From Actinomycetota bacterium (GTDB lineage: Bacteria > Actinomycetota > Acidimicrobiia > Acidimicrobiales > Ilumatobacteraceae), in contig JACQZZ010000042.1 of assembly GCA_016213625.1 (NCBI GenBank), positions 62,001 through 126,000 on the forward strand: a stretch of DNA of 64,000 nt, read 5' to 3'. Position numbers and translations under genes: made by a program. Of this stretch, positions 43,187 to 51,632 are shown in pieces (within the stretch, counting starts at the first letter, position 1; each line of letters begins with the position of its first letter). A model generated the notes under the pieces. That model was not told the origin of the DNA. It saw only the letters and a list, made by a program, of their open reading frames with translations, and ran no database searches.

Positions 43187-44098
43187 ATGACTTCCCCGTC
43201 GGCCAACCTGGTGCAGCCCGGTCCTCGACGAGTGGGTCCGTTCGATGTCGGTCCCATCGGCTTCGGGTGCTGGCGGCTCACCACGTCGTCCACCGATGAG
43301 GCGGGTGCACTCGTGGCCGGCGCCCTCGACCTCGGGTGCACGTTGGTGGACACCGCCGACGTGTACGGACTCGACTGGGGCGGCGATGGGTTCGGCGCGT
43401 GCGAGGACCGCTTGGGGCAGGTGCTCCTGCAGCAGCCGTCGTTGCGCGACCGGATGGTGCTGGCCACGAAGGGCGGCATCGTTCCCGGTGTGCCGTACGA
43501 CAGCAGCGCGTCGGGCATCACCCAGGCGTGCGAGGCCTCACTGCGGCGCCTGCACGTGGACCATGTCGACCTCTACCAGATCCATCGTCCCGACCTGTTC
43601 ACGCATCCCGCCGAGTTGGCCGAAGCACTGATCGCCCTGCATGAGCGCGGGCTCGCTCGCGAGTTCGGCGTCTCGAACCACACGCCTGCACAGACCGCCG
43701 CGCTGCAGCAACACCTCCCGATGGCGCTCGTGTCCACGCAACCCGAGTTCTCGGCAGCACGGGTGGAGCCGATGTTCGACGGCACGTTCGATCATGCACT
43801 GCTCACCGGTCTCTCGGTGCTCGCCTGGAGCCCGCTGGCCGGCGGACGTCTCGCCACGGGGGAAGGACTTCCCACCGAACTGATGGCGACGCTCGACCAC
43901 CTCGCCGCCGTTCACGACACCGATCGCGCGTCCGTGGCGTTGGCGTTCGTGCTCGCCCATCCCGTGGGAGCGGTGGCCATCGTCGGTACCCAGACGATCG
44001 CGCGTCTCGAGGCCGCGGTGGAAGCCGTGCACGTGCCCCTGAGTCGAGCCGATGTCTACGCCATCGTGCAGGCAGCCCAGGGTCGACCGCTGCCATGA
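43187..44098 (+). CDS. Aldo/keto reductase
   Basis: The 303-residue protein has the AKR pattern GPIGFGCWRL, LVDTADVYGLDW (catalytic Asp and Tyr), VLATKGGIVPG (Lys), DHVDLYQIHRPD (His), EFGVSNHTPAQ and a C-terminal PVGAVAIVGTQTIARLEAAV (nucleotide-binding loop). It reduces carbonyls with NADPH, or works in reverse on sugars. It starts an operon with an LLM flavin oxidoreductase, whose ATG overlaps its stop by 4 bp. Together with the divergent Gfo/Idh pair this makes a four-oxidoreductase locus. Confidence 0.9.
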   Translation: MTSPSANLVQPGPRRVGPFDVGPIGFGCWRLTTSSTDEAGALVAGALDLGCTLVDTADVYGLDWGGDGFGACEDRLGQVLLQQPSLRDRMVLATKGGIVPGVPYDSSASGITQACEASLRRLHVDHVDLYQIHRPDLFTHPAELAEALIALHERGLAREFGVSNHTPAQTAALQQHLPMALVSTQPEFSAARVEPMFDGTFDHALLTGLSVLAWSPLAGGRLATGEGLPTELMATLDHLAAVHDTDRASVALAFVLAHPVGAVAIVGTQTIARLEAAVEAVHVPLSRADVYAIVQAAQGRPLP

Positions 44099-45147
44099 GT
44101 GAGCCGCTCGAGCTCGCCTGGTTCGCCGCGCTGTGCGACGACGACTACGAACTGCTCGGCGTACCCGACCCGACTCGGGTGAGCAGCTTCGAACACTGCA
44201 GCGCCATCGTGCACGCCGCAGACCGCGCCGGATACGACGCGATCCTCATGCCGTCGGGTTACGCACTCGGCATCGACACCGTCGCGTTCACCGCGGCCAT
44301 CGCGCGCTCCACCACCTCCATCCGCCCCATCGTCGCGGTGCGCATGGGCGAGATGTGGCCGCCGCAACTCGCTCGCCAACTGGCCACGCTGGACCACCTG
44401 CTCGACGGCCGCATGGTGATCAACATCATCTCCAGCGAACTCCCGGGCGAGTCACTCGCGGGCGGCCCGCGCTACGCACGGACACGTGAGTACATGCACG
44501 CGCTCCGCACGCTGCTCGACGGGCGACCGCTGCATGCCGACGGCGACTGGGTGTCGCTCGACCTCGACCCACCGCGGGTGCGAACCACCACCGGCACGTG
44601 TCCTCCGTTGTACTTCGGCGGATTGTCCGACGAGGCACGCGACGTGGCGGCCGAGGCGGCCGACGTGTACCTGATGTGGCCCGACACCATCGACGGAGTG
44701 CGCGCCATCGTCGACGACATGCGAGCGCGCGCTGCCGCACGAGGCCGCGCCCTGCGCTTCGGCTACCGGGTGCACGTGGTGGTCCGGCCCACCGAGGCCG
44801 AAGCACGGGCTGCCGCACGTCACCTCGTGTCGGCGCTCGACCCCGAGGTCGGTGACGCCATCAGGGCACGCTCGCTCGACAGCCAGTCCGTGGGCGTGCG
44901 AGCACAAGCATCCCTGCGCGATGCCGCCGACGACGACGGCTTCGTCGAACCCCATCTCTGGACCGGCATCGGCCGAGCACGTAGCGGCTGCGGTGCTGCG
45001 ATCGTGGGCGATCCGCAGCAGGTGGCGGCGAAGATCCGTCAGTACCGCGACCTGGGCATCGACACGTTCATCCTGAGCGGCTATCCCCATCTCGAGGAGT
45101 GTGAACGCTTCGCTTCGCTCGTGATGCCGCAGCTGCGCGACGCGTAG
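44095..45147 (+). CDS. LLM-class (SsuD-like) flavin-dependent oxidoreductase
   Basis: The 350-residue protein has the luciferase-like TIM barrel: AADRAGYDAILMPSGYALGIDT, RPIVAVRMGEMWPPQLARQLATLDHLLDGRMVINIIS and PPLYFGGLSDEARDVAAEAADVYLMW. This is the alkanesulfonate monooxygenase (SsuD) branch, using FMNH2 from a separate reductase. Substrates may be sulfonates or other alkyl compounds. The start overlaps the aldo-keto reductase stop. No ssu transport genes are near, so a sulfonate role is only a family-level guess. Confidence 0.87.
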   Translation: MSEPLELAWFAALCDDDYELLGVPDPTRVSSFEHCSAIVHAADRAGYDAILMPSGYALGIDTVAFTAAIARSTTSIRPIVAVRMGEMWPPQLARQLATLDHLLDGRMVINIISSELPGESLAGGPRYARTREYMHALRTLLDGRPLHADGDWVSLDLDPPRVRTTTGTCPPLYFGGLSDEARDVAAEAADVYLMWPDTIDGVRAIVDDMRARAAARGRALRFGYRVHVVVRPTEAEARAAARHLVSALDPEVGDAIRARSLDSQSVGVRAQASLRDAADDDGFVEPHLWTGIGRARSGCGAAIVGDPQQVAAKIRQYRDLGIDTFILSGYPHLEECERFASLVMPQLRDA

Positions 45148-45157
45148 CGTGTGCGCC

Positions 45158-45871
45158 ATGGCTCAGGACCGTTTCTACTTCCGCCAACTGCTCTCGGGTC
45201 GCGACTTCGCCGCCGACGATCCGGTGGCGCAGCAGATGGTGAACTTCGTGTACGCCATCGGCGACCGCGAGAAGGGCGAGTGCGTCCTCATCGATCCCGC
45301 GTACGCCGTCAACGAACTGCTCGACCTCGTGGAGGCCGACGGAATGACCGTCACCGGCGTGCTCGCCACGCACTTCCACGCCGACCACATCGGCGGGTCG
45401 ATGATGGGTCACCACGTGGAGGGTGTGGCCACGCTGCTCGAGCGGTGCAGTTGCCCGGTGCACGTGCAACGCGACGAGGTCCCGTGGGTCACCCGCAGCA
45501 GCGGGCTGGACTCGGATCAACTGGTGGCCCATGACGGCGGCGACGTCATCTCGGTCGGCGACCTGCAGATCACGCTCGTGCACACGCCAGGGCACACGCC
45601 CGGCAGCCAGTGCTTCCACGTCGACGGACGTCTCGTCAGCGGCGACACGCTGTTCCTCGACGGGTGTGGCCGCACCGACTTCCCGGGCAGCGATCCAGAG
45701 GCCATGTACGACAGCCTGCAGACGTTGGCCGCCATGCCCGATGGCACGGTGGTCTACCCCGGCCATCGCTACTCCCTGCCGTCGAGCGCCACCATCGACG
45801 CGATCCGCGAACAGAACTACGTCTTCCGCCCGAAGACGAAGGCTCAGTGGCTGACGATGTTCAGCCGCTGA
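45158..45871 (+). CDS. MBL-fold hydrolase (persulfide dioxygenase / glyoxalase II-like)
   Basis: The 237-residue protein has the metal site THFHADHIGG, HTPGHTPGSQCFHVDGRLVSGDTLF and PGHRYSLPSS. The GCGRTDFPGSDPEAMYDSLQTL segment is typical of the ETHE1/persulfide dioxygenase and GloB-like branch. It could oxidise a low-molecular-weight thiol persulfide or hydrolyse a thioester. ATG 45158 lies 7 nt after TAGCGT (45145-45150), which includes the TAG stop of the previous gene, so it has its own promoter inside the preceding gene's end. Its stop overlaps the convergent deaminase stop by 11 bp. Confidence 0.87.
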   Translation: MAQDRFYFRQLLSGRDFAADDPVAQQMVNFVYAIGDREKGECVLIDPAYAVNELLDLVEADGMTVTGVLATHFHADHIGGSMMGHHVEGVATLLERCSCPVHVQRDEVPWVTRSSGLDSDQLVAHDGGDVISVGDLQITLVHTPGHTPGSQCFHVDGRLVSGDTLFLDGCGRTDFPGSDPEAMYDSLQTLAAMPDGTVVYPGHRYSLPSSATIDAIREQNYVFRPKTKAQWLTMFSR

Positions 45872-46481
45872 GCACGGGCGAGAGGTGATCGATTGCCGCT
45901 TCCAGTGAGAGCCGGCGTGGCGGCCAGAGGTCTTCGTCGAGGATTCGGCGTGCAGCGGCCACGCGTGACGGGGCGTGCTGTGCATAGTGTGCCGCCGTCG
46001 TGCCATCGCGATTGAACAGGAGCAACACGGCCATTGGCAGCGTGCCGGCGAACTCCGCCACCACACCGTGCCCGGGCCCTGCCATCGTCGGGTGTCTTCG
46101 TGATGCGTGACCATTGATCTCGGGCAGTCGGTCGAGGCCCTCGCACAGGGAGTCGGCGGCGAGGAAGTGCACGGTGCCGATGTGCGTCATCACCATTGCC
46201 GAGCGGCACAGGAGGCACGGCTCGAGCGATGTGTACAGGGTGTGCTGCGAGTACTCCCCCATCGGCAATTGCGACAATGCATCGACCTCGGCGTGGGCGA
46301 TGGCCGAATTGCGCATGCGACCCGGTGGGGCCTCACCCTCACCGGCGCGATTCCGGCCCTCGACCACGATGTCGCCCCGAGGATCGGTGATGACCGACCC
46401 CACGGGGAAGGAACCCGCACGGTACGCCTCCCATGCGAGCTCGAGTGCCCGCCTCATCGGCGGCTCCAACTCATCGAGCAT
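45861..46481 (-). CDS. Zinc-dependent nucleoside/cytidine deaminase family protein
   Basis: The 206-residue protein has the deaminase zinc site: His and proton-shuttle Glu in IAHAEVDAL (HAE) and the two Cys in SLEPCLLCRSAMVMT (PCxxC). It resembles guanine deaminase and TadA-like enzymes but has an extended C-terminus of about 100 residues (AGTLPMAVLLLFNRDG...), so substrate prediction is unsafe. ATG 46481 is 6 nt after TAGTGT (46488-46493). That hexamer overlaps the stop codon of the upstream sulfatase gene, which suggests independent transcription. Confidence 0.82.
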   Translation of the reverse strand: MLDELEPPMRRALELAWEAYRAGSFPVGSVITDPRGDIVVEGRNRAGEGEAPPGRMRNSAIAHAEVDALSQLPMGEYSQHTLYTSLEPCLLCRSAMVMTHIGTVHFLAADSLCEGLDRLPEINGHASRRHPTMAGPGHGVVAEFAGTLPMAVLLLFNRDGTTAAHYAQHAPSRVAAARRILDEDLWPPRRLSLEAAIDHLSPVLSG

Positions 46482-46490
46482 GAGCGAACA

Positions 46491-48092
46491 CTAGACCTGG
46501 AGGCCGAGCCGCTCGATCTGCTCGGCGGGCGCGTCGAGCTCGCCGAGCGCGGTGCGCAGGAGGTCCTGCATCCGGCGTTCGACCGACTCACCACGACGGT
46601 TCTCCGCCTCGTCGGGGTCGACGTCGAGGTCGTACAGGTGGTGCTTGCCGACGTTCGCCGCGCCGCTCACCCAGAACGGGAGTGCGTCGCCCGGCTGGAA
46701 GGGTTGCCGGATCACCGGCACCTCGCTGTCGGGCATGCGATCGAGCCATGCGCGACCGTCGGGCTTGGGGAGTTCGACCATTCCCTTCACGTGCACGGGC
46801 ATGGTGCTCCACCGGTTGCTCCACATGCTGAGCGGGAAGTTGTCGCCTTCGGGCGCGCGGGCGTACTTGAACCGGCCATCCGTGACCTGCACCCAGTTGC
46901 CGAACACGCCGCCGATGGCCCAGTCGCGCACGCTCGCGGCCTCACCGCGCAGCAACGGTGCGAGGGATCGGCCGTGCGTGCGGTGCTGCGGTGACGCATC
47001 GAACACATCGGCGATCGTGGCGTGCAGATCGACGGCCGTGGTGAGCGCGTCGCACACCGCACCACCCTGCACGCCGGGCCAGTGGATGAGCAGCGGGATG
47101 TGGCCGAGCGGTTCGAACTGCGGCACCATCGGCTTGCCCCAGATGTCGGCGCCACCACGTCGCTCACCGAGATAGTGACCGTGGTCGGTGCACACGATGA
47201 CGGCGGTGTCGTCCCAGAGTTGGTGCCGATCGAACTCGGCCATCAGCCGGCCGAACCAGTGGTCGATCATCGACAACTTGGCGCCGTAGTTGCCGCGCAC
47301 GTGTGCTGCCTCACCCTCGGAGAGGTGGCCCTCGGTGACACCGCCGACGACGTACGGCGGCCAGATGATGCGCTCACCGTCCCACGGCTCGGCCTCGTAC
47401 ATGCCCTGCCACGGCTCGGGGGTGTCGAACGGTTCGTGCGGGTCGAACTCGTCGACGAACAGCATCCATCGCTGGTCGCGGTGGTGCTGCGCTGCCCCCG
47501 CAGCCCAATCCGCGGCGGCCTGCATGGTGCGTGGACCGGGGTAGTCGCTCTCTGCACGGAAGTACGTGCGTGACGTGTCGTAGGCGCGGTGGATGCGCGG
47601 CGCGTGGTCGCCGTAGCGGCGGCGCAGCCACCAGTCGCCGGTGAGCGCCGGCGGCGCCGGCACACCGATCCAACTGGGGTCGAGCCAGGTGCGCCAGGGG
47701 TCGCCCTCGTGGCCGCGCACGTAGTCCCACGCGCCGAAGTCGGTGTGGTAGTTCTCGCCGCCGGTCTCGAACAGATGCGGATGATCGGTGACCAACATCG
47801 TGAGGACGCCCTGCTGTCGGAGGTCGGCAGTGATCGGCTGTTCCCAGAGCTCGATGGAACCCCACGGCCGCCACAGGAAGTCGAGCGAGCCGCACAGGAT
47901 GTCGTGGCGGGCAGGCATGCACGGCAACGAGCCGGTGACGTGGCGGGTGAAACGAGTGGCGTGCTCCACCGCGAACCGGTCGAGGTGCGGGGTGGCGAAC
48001 TCCGTCCCGCCGTAGCTCCCGAGCATGTGCCGGTTCAGCGAGTCGAGCAGCACCACCACGACGTTGCGGGGTTGCGACACCGGGGTGACCAT
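46491..48092 (-). CDS. Sulfatase / phosphonate monoester hydrolase family enzyme
   Basis: The 533-residue protein has the sulfatase active-site consensus C58-x-P-x-R62 (SLPCMPARHD), where the Cys would be converted to formylglycine. The CTDHGHYLGE metal-site motif and DEFDPHEPF are also present. The N-terminal metal region reads VVLLDSLNRHMLG, where most sulfatases have Asp-Asp. No signal peptide is visible, so it acts in the cytoplasm on a sulfate or phosphonate ester. A TSUP transporter lies 38 bp upstream in the same direction, forming a plausible operon. No formylglycine-generating enzyme gene is in the window, so one must lie elsewhere. Confidence 0.85.
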   Translation of the reverse strand: MVTPVSQPRNVVVVLLDSLNRHMLGSYGGTEFATPHLDRFAVEHATRFTRHVTGSLPCMPARHDILCGSLDFLWRPWGSIELWEQPITADLRQQGVLTMLVTDHPHLFETGGENYHTDFGAWDYVRGHEGDPWRTWLDPSWIGVPAPPALTGDWWLRRRYGDHAPRIHRAYDTSRTYFRAESDYPGPRTMQAAADWAAGAAQHHRDQRWMLFVDEFDPHEPFDTPEPWQGMYEAEPWDGERIIWPPYVVGGVTEGHLSEGEAAHVRGNYGAKLSMIDHWFGRLMAEFDRHQLWDDTAVIVCTDHGHYLGERRGGADIWGKPMVPQFEPLGHIPLLIHWPGVQGGAVCDALTTAVDLHATIADVFDASPQHRTHGRSLAPLLRGEAASVRDWAIGGVFGNWVQVTDGRFKYARAPEGDNFPLSMWSNRWSTMPVHVKGMVELPKPDGRAWLDRMPDSEVPVIRQPFQPGDALPFWVSGAANVGKHHLYDLDVDPDEAENRRGESVERRMQDLLRTALGELDAPAEQIERLGLQV

Positions 48093-48130
48093 TCGTGCAG
48101 CTTGGCACGACGGGACGGGGTCGACCGTCG

Positions 48131-48877
48131 TCAGACGAGGGCGAGGATGATCGTGCTCGTGCCGGCCACGAACAGCAGGCTGAGCACGAGGATGCGGAAG
48201 CGTTCGCCGTGCACGTGCTTGCGTACCGGCCACGCCAGCCCCTGGCCGATCACCCACGCCGGCAGCGCGATGGCGGCGGCCTTCAAGCCGTCGGCGGTGA
48301 TCTTGCCGTTGAGCGCGAACAGCGTGATGCCGACGACGTTACTGAAGGCGAACACCGTCGAGATCGTGGCGCGGAACGCGGCAGCGTCGAGGTGCCGAGC
48401 CTGCAGGCCGAACACGAGCGGAGGACCGTTCGTGGAGAGCGAGGTGTTCAGCACGCCCGAGACGAACCCGACCCCCATGTCGAGGCCAGGTCCGACATGG
48501 CTGAGGTTGATGCGGGCGATCAGGAGGATCGTGGCGATGATCACGGCGATGCCCAGCCCCAGGCGCAGCATGTCGTTGTCCACCACGTTCAGCAGATACA
48601 GGCCCAGTGGCATGCCGACGAAGGCGGACAGCGTGAGCCGCTTGGCCAACGGGCGCTGAGTGTCGGCCCGCAGGTGCCATGCCTGCCAAGTGGTGCTCAA
48701 CATGCCCAACAGCGTGCTCACCACCACCGCTTCCTTGACCGGGATGGCAATGGTCATGATCGGCATGCTCAACAGGGCGAAGCCGAAGCCGCTGAGCACC
48801 TGCACGAACGCTGCGGTGAAGATGGCGATGGCAACCACGATGAGTTCTGTTGCCGTCACGGTGGTCGAGTCTGCCAC
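48131..48877 (-). CDS. TSUP-family transporter (TauE/SafE-like)
   Basis: The 248-residue protein has about eight hydrophobic segments and the duplicated TSUP pattern: QVLSGFGFALLSMPIM in the first half and GVGFVSGVLNTSLSTNGPPLVF in the second. TSUP proteins move sulfite, sulfoacetate or other organic anions. It lies directly upstream of the sulfatase gene, which supports a sulfur-compound role. The start is uncertain: GTG 48877 gives the full first helix, and GTG 48859 would be shorter. Only 15 bp separate it from the divergent oxygenase gene. Confidence 0.85.
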   Translation of the reverse strand: MADSTTVTATELIVVAIAIFTAAFVQVLSGFGFALLSMPIMTIAIPVKEAVVVSTLLGMLSTTWQAWHLRADTQRPLAKRLTLSAFVGMPLGLYLLNVVDNDMLRLGLGIAVIIATILLIARINLSHVGPGLDMGVGFVSGVLNTSLSTNGPPLVFGLQARHLDAAAFRATISTVFAFSNVVGITLFALNGKITADGLKAAAIALPAWVIGQGLAWPVRKHVHGERFRILVLSLLFVAGTSTIILALV

Positions 48878-48892
48878 CTACGCTGTGCCGCG

Positions 48893-49843
48893 ATGAAGCT
48901 CTTGCCGGTCATCGATCCAGCAGCGCCCGACGCCGCCGAACGCATCGATCGAGCGTGTCGGGACGTGGGGTTCTTCGCGGTGCCACTGCCGCCCCCACTC
49001 CGTGCCGAGCGCGACCGCCTCATCGCGCTCGCCAGCGACTTCTTCGCACTCGACCAGGACGAGAAGGAACACGTGTCGATGCAGGTCGGCGGCTCCGCGT
49101 GGAGGGGTTGGTTCCCACTCGAGGGCGAGCTCACCTCGGGTGTGCCCGACCGCAAGGAGGGGTACTACTTCGGTGCGGAACTCCCGCCCGACCCGAGGCC
49201 GATGCACGGCGCGAACATCTGGCCCGCTCGCCCAGAGGGATTCGAGGATGCAGTGATGTCGTGGATGGCCGCCATGGAGGCCCTGGGACAACGCCTGCTG
49301 TCGCTCATGGCGAGCGGCCTCGGCCGGCCGCCCGATTTCTTCGCCACCGGACTCACGGCGACACCCACTCCCCTGTTCCGCGTCTTCCGGTACCCGCCGC
49401 ACCCCGAAGGCGACACGGCCACGTGGGGTGTGGGCGAGCACACCGACTACGGACTGCTCACCCTGCTGGCCACCGATGGCACGCCTGGACTGGAGGTGAA
49501 CGTGCAGGGCGAGTGGGTCGACGCTCCCGCCGACGCCGACCTGGTGATCTGCAACCTCGGCGACATGCTCGATCGGCTCACCGGCGGCCGATACCGCAGC
49601 ACGCCGCACCGCGTCCGCAACCACGGTGGCCACGATCGCTACTCGCTGCCGTTCTTCCTGGATCCTGGCTGGGATGCATCCGTCGAGCCGTTGGAGTTCG
49701 CCGACACCTGGACGCCGTCCGCGCAGGCCCACGCCCGCTGGGATCGCCAGAACCTCACCAACATCGCAGGTACCTACGGCGAATGGCTCGGCGCGAAGGT
49801 GGCCAAGGTCTTCCCCGACCTCGCACGCGACATCAGCACCTGA
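48893..49843 (+). CDS. Isopenicillin-N-synthase-like 2OG-Fe(II) oxygenase
   Basis: The 316-residue protein has the double-stranded beta-helix oxygenase features: N-terminal CRDVGFFAVPLPPPLRAERD, iron ligands in GVGEHTDYGLLTLL (His and Asp) and STPHRVRNHGG (His), and the 2-oxoglutarate contact in RYSLPFFLDP (Arg-x-Ser). It hydroxylates or desaturates a small metabolite with 2-oxoglutarate and oxygen. The gene is monocistronic. TACGCT (48879-48884) is 8 nt from ATG 48893. It ends 4 bp before the convergent GNAT gene. Confidence 0.9.
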   Translation: MKLLPVIDPAAPDAAERIDRACRDVGFFAVPLPPPLRAERDRLIALASDFFALDQDEKEHVSMQVGGSAWRGWFPLEGELTSGVPDRKEGYYFGAELPPDPRPMHGANIWPARPEGFEDAVMSWMAAMEALGQRLLSLMASGLGRPPDFFATGLTATPTPLFRVFRYPPHPEGDTATWGVGEHTDYGLLTLLATDGTPGLEVNVQGEWVDAPADADLVICNLGDMLDRLTGGRYRSTPHRVRNHGGHDRYSLPFFLDPGWDASVEPLEFADTWTPSAQAHARWDRQNLTNIAGTYGEWLGAKVAKVFPDLARDIST

Positions 49844-49847
49844 GTTC

Positions 49848-50525
49848 TCATGCGCGGCTGAGGGTGTAGGTGCGGGCGTGGCGGTCGACGGCGCTGACCA
49901 CCCACCCGTCGGCCAGGTGTGGCGCCATCGAGTCGCGCACGGCGATGCGCGCCGTGAACGCCTCGGGCTCTGACGCGGCGATCTGCGCGGGGGTGACCGG
50001 CGGGACGTCGAGCACGAACGACTCGGCGAACTCGGGGCGAGGACGGTCGAGCTGCCACAACACCGTGAGGCGATCGCTGGGCAGCGAACCGTTGATGCCG
50101 CCCAGCGCGCCGTAGTGGTTCACGTGGTAGGTGACCCCCAGCGCGCCGAGCTTGTTGAGGTTCAGGTGCGCGTTGGTGAGCTGCAACGGGTCGAACGTCC
50201 ATCGCATGGCGGTGTAGCCGTTGGCCAGGCACCACTCGGCCTGCGTGCGCTTCATCTGCTCGCCGAGACCCGAGCCTCGGTACTCGGGATGCACCGCCAA
50301 GTAGTGCGAGTGCAACACGTGCGGGTCCTTCGTGGGAAAGCCGAACGCCGACGCGACGATCTGGCCGTTGGCGAACGCACCCAGCGCCAGGCCACCCTCG
50401 GTGATGCACGCCATGAGCATGTTCACCGACACTCGATCGTCGTCGCCGCCCCAGATGAACGCCTCGAACTCGGGCAGTACCGAGACGTCCTCCGCGGTGG
50501 TGAGCACGCGGAACTCGATGGTCAC
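49848..50525 (-). CDS. GNAT-family N-acyltransferase coupled to NSAR/OSBS
   Basis: The 225-residue protein carries the GNAT core: LALGAFANGQIVASAFGF, LAVHPEYRGSGLGEQMKRTQAEWCLA (the acyl-CoA pyrophosphate loop R-x-x-G-x-G-L) and YTAMRWTFDPLQLTNAHLNL. GTG 50525 overlaps the stop of the NSAR/OSBS-like gene by 4 bp. In Geobacillus and other bacteria a GNAT N-succinyltransferase next to an N-succinylamino-acid racemase supports conversion of D- to L-amino acids (known from the literature). I infer the same here; the acyl donor is probably succinyl-CoA. The desuccinylase is not in the window. Confidence 0.82.
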   Translation of the reverse strand: MTIEFRVLTTAEDVSVLPEFEAFIWGGDDDRVSVNMLMACITEGGLALGAFANGQIVASAFGFPTKDPHVLHSHYLAVHPEYRGSGLGEQMKRTQAEWCLANGYTAMRWTFDPLQLTNAHLNLNKLGALGVTYHVNHYGALGGINGSLPSDRLTVLWQLDRPRPEFAESFVLDVPPVTPAQIAASEPEAFTARIAVRDSMAPHLADGWVVSAVDRHARTYTLSRA

Positions 50526-51622
50526 CGCACCACTTCCCTGGACTCCGTCACCTGCTCCAGGAACGGTCGGTCGAGGGTGACCCCGATGCCCGGACCCTCG
50601 GGGACGGGCATGATGCCGTCGGTGGTCTCGAGCTGCTGCTCGACGAGGTCGCGGGCATAGGTGCGGCTGGCCGACGCCGTGTCGCCCGGGAACACGAACC
50701 CGGGCATCGTGGCCAGGTGGATGTTGTGCGCGCGACCGATGCCGGTCTCGAGCATGCCGCCGCACCACATGGGCACGTTGCGCGCCACGCACAGGTCGTG
50801 GATCTCGCGCACCGACTGCAGACCGCCCACGCGGCCCACCTTCACGTTCACCACGGTGCACGCGCCCAGATCGAGCGCGGCCTTCACGCGCGCGGGCGAC
50901 GTGAGCGTCTCGTCGAGGCAGATCTCGGTGCGCAGTTCCTTGGCCAGCACGGCGTGCTCGGTGAGGTCGTCCCAGTGCAGCGGCTGTTCGATGTAGTGCA
51001 GACCGAACTCGTCGATCTGGCGCAGCAGCGGCAGCATGTCGAGCGTGTAGGCCGAGTTGGCGTCGACGGTGAGTTCGATGTGCGGGTGCACGGCGCGCAC
51101 CGCGGCGAGGAGCTCCACGTCCCAGCCGGGTTCGATCTTCAGCTTCACCCGCTTGTAGCCCTGCTCGACGTGCTGGCTGACCGACTCGACCGTCTTCTCG
51201 ACCGTGTTCATGCCCAGCGACGCACCCACCGGGATCTCGGTGAGTTCGCCACCGAGCAGCGTGCGCAGCGGCACGCCCTGCTGACGCGCGTAGCAGTCCC
51301 ACACCGCCAACTCGAGCGCGGTCTTCGCCATGGGGTTGCCGCGCCAACGGGCCCAGCGAGCGGTGAGCTCCGAGGGGTGCTCGCACCCGTTGGCCACGAG
51401 GTCGGGACCGAACGCGTGCAGGAGCAGGTGGTGCGCCCCGGCGATGGTCTCTTCGCGGTAGTTCGGGAACGGGTCCATGACGCCTTCGCCATAGCCCTCC
51501 ACGCCCTCGCTGCGCACCGTGACGATGGTGGCGTGCTTCTCGGTCTCCTCGGCGAACGAGGTCTTGAACGGGCTGCGGTACGGCAGGCGGACGAGCCGCA
51601 CTTCCACTTCGTCGATCTTCAC
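50522..51622 (-). CDS. NSAR/OSBS-type enolase-superfamily enzyme (MenC type)
   Basis: The 366-residue protein has the OSBS/NSAR motifs: KRVKLKIEPGWD (first catalytic Lys in KxK), LTVDANSAYT, HYIEQPL, EICLDETLTSP (metal-binding Asp, Glu, Asp), VVNVKVGRVGGLQSV (second catalytic Lys) and CGGMLETGIGRA. It could be o-succinylbenzoate synthase of menaquinone synthesis, N-succinylamino-acid racemase, or both, because the family is promiscuous. The adjoining GNAT favours the racemase role and the absence of men genes disfavours MenC. It starts 10 bp after the stop of the carboxyltransferase gene. Confidence 0.88.
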   Translation of the reverse strand: MKIDEVEVRLVRLPYRSPFKTSFAEETEKHATIVTVRSEGVEGYGEGVMDPFPNYREETIAGAHHLLLHAFGPDLVANGCEHPSELTARWARWRGNPMAKTALELAVWDCYARQQGVPLRTLLGGELTEIPVGASLGMNTVEKTVESVSQHVEQGYKRVKLKIEPGWDVELLAAVRAVHPHIELTVDANSAYTLDMLPLLRQIDEFGLHYIEQPLHWDDLTEHAVLAKELRTEICLDETLTSPARVKAALDLGACTVVNVKVGRVGGLQSVREIHDLCVARNVPMWCGGMLETGIGRAHNIHLATMPGFVFPGDTASASRTYARDLVEQQLETTDGIMPVPEGPGIGVTLDRPFLEQVTESREVVR

Positions 51623-51632
51623 GGCGACCTTC

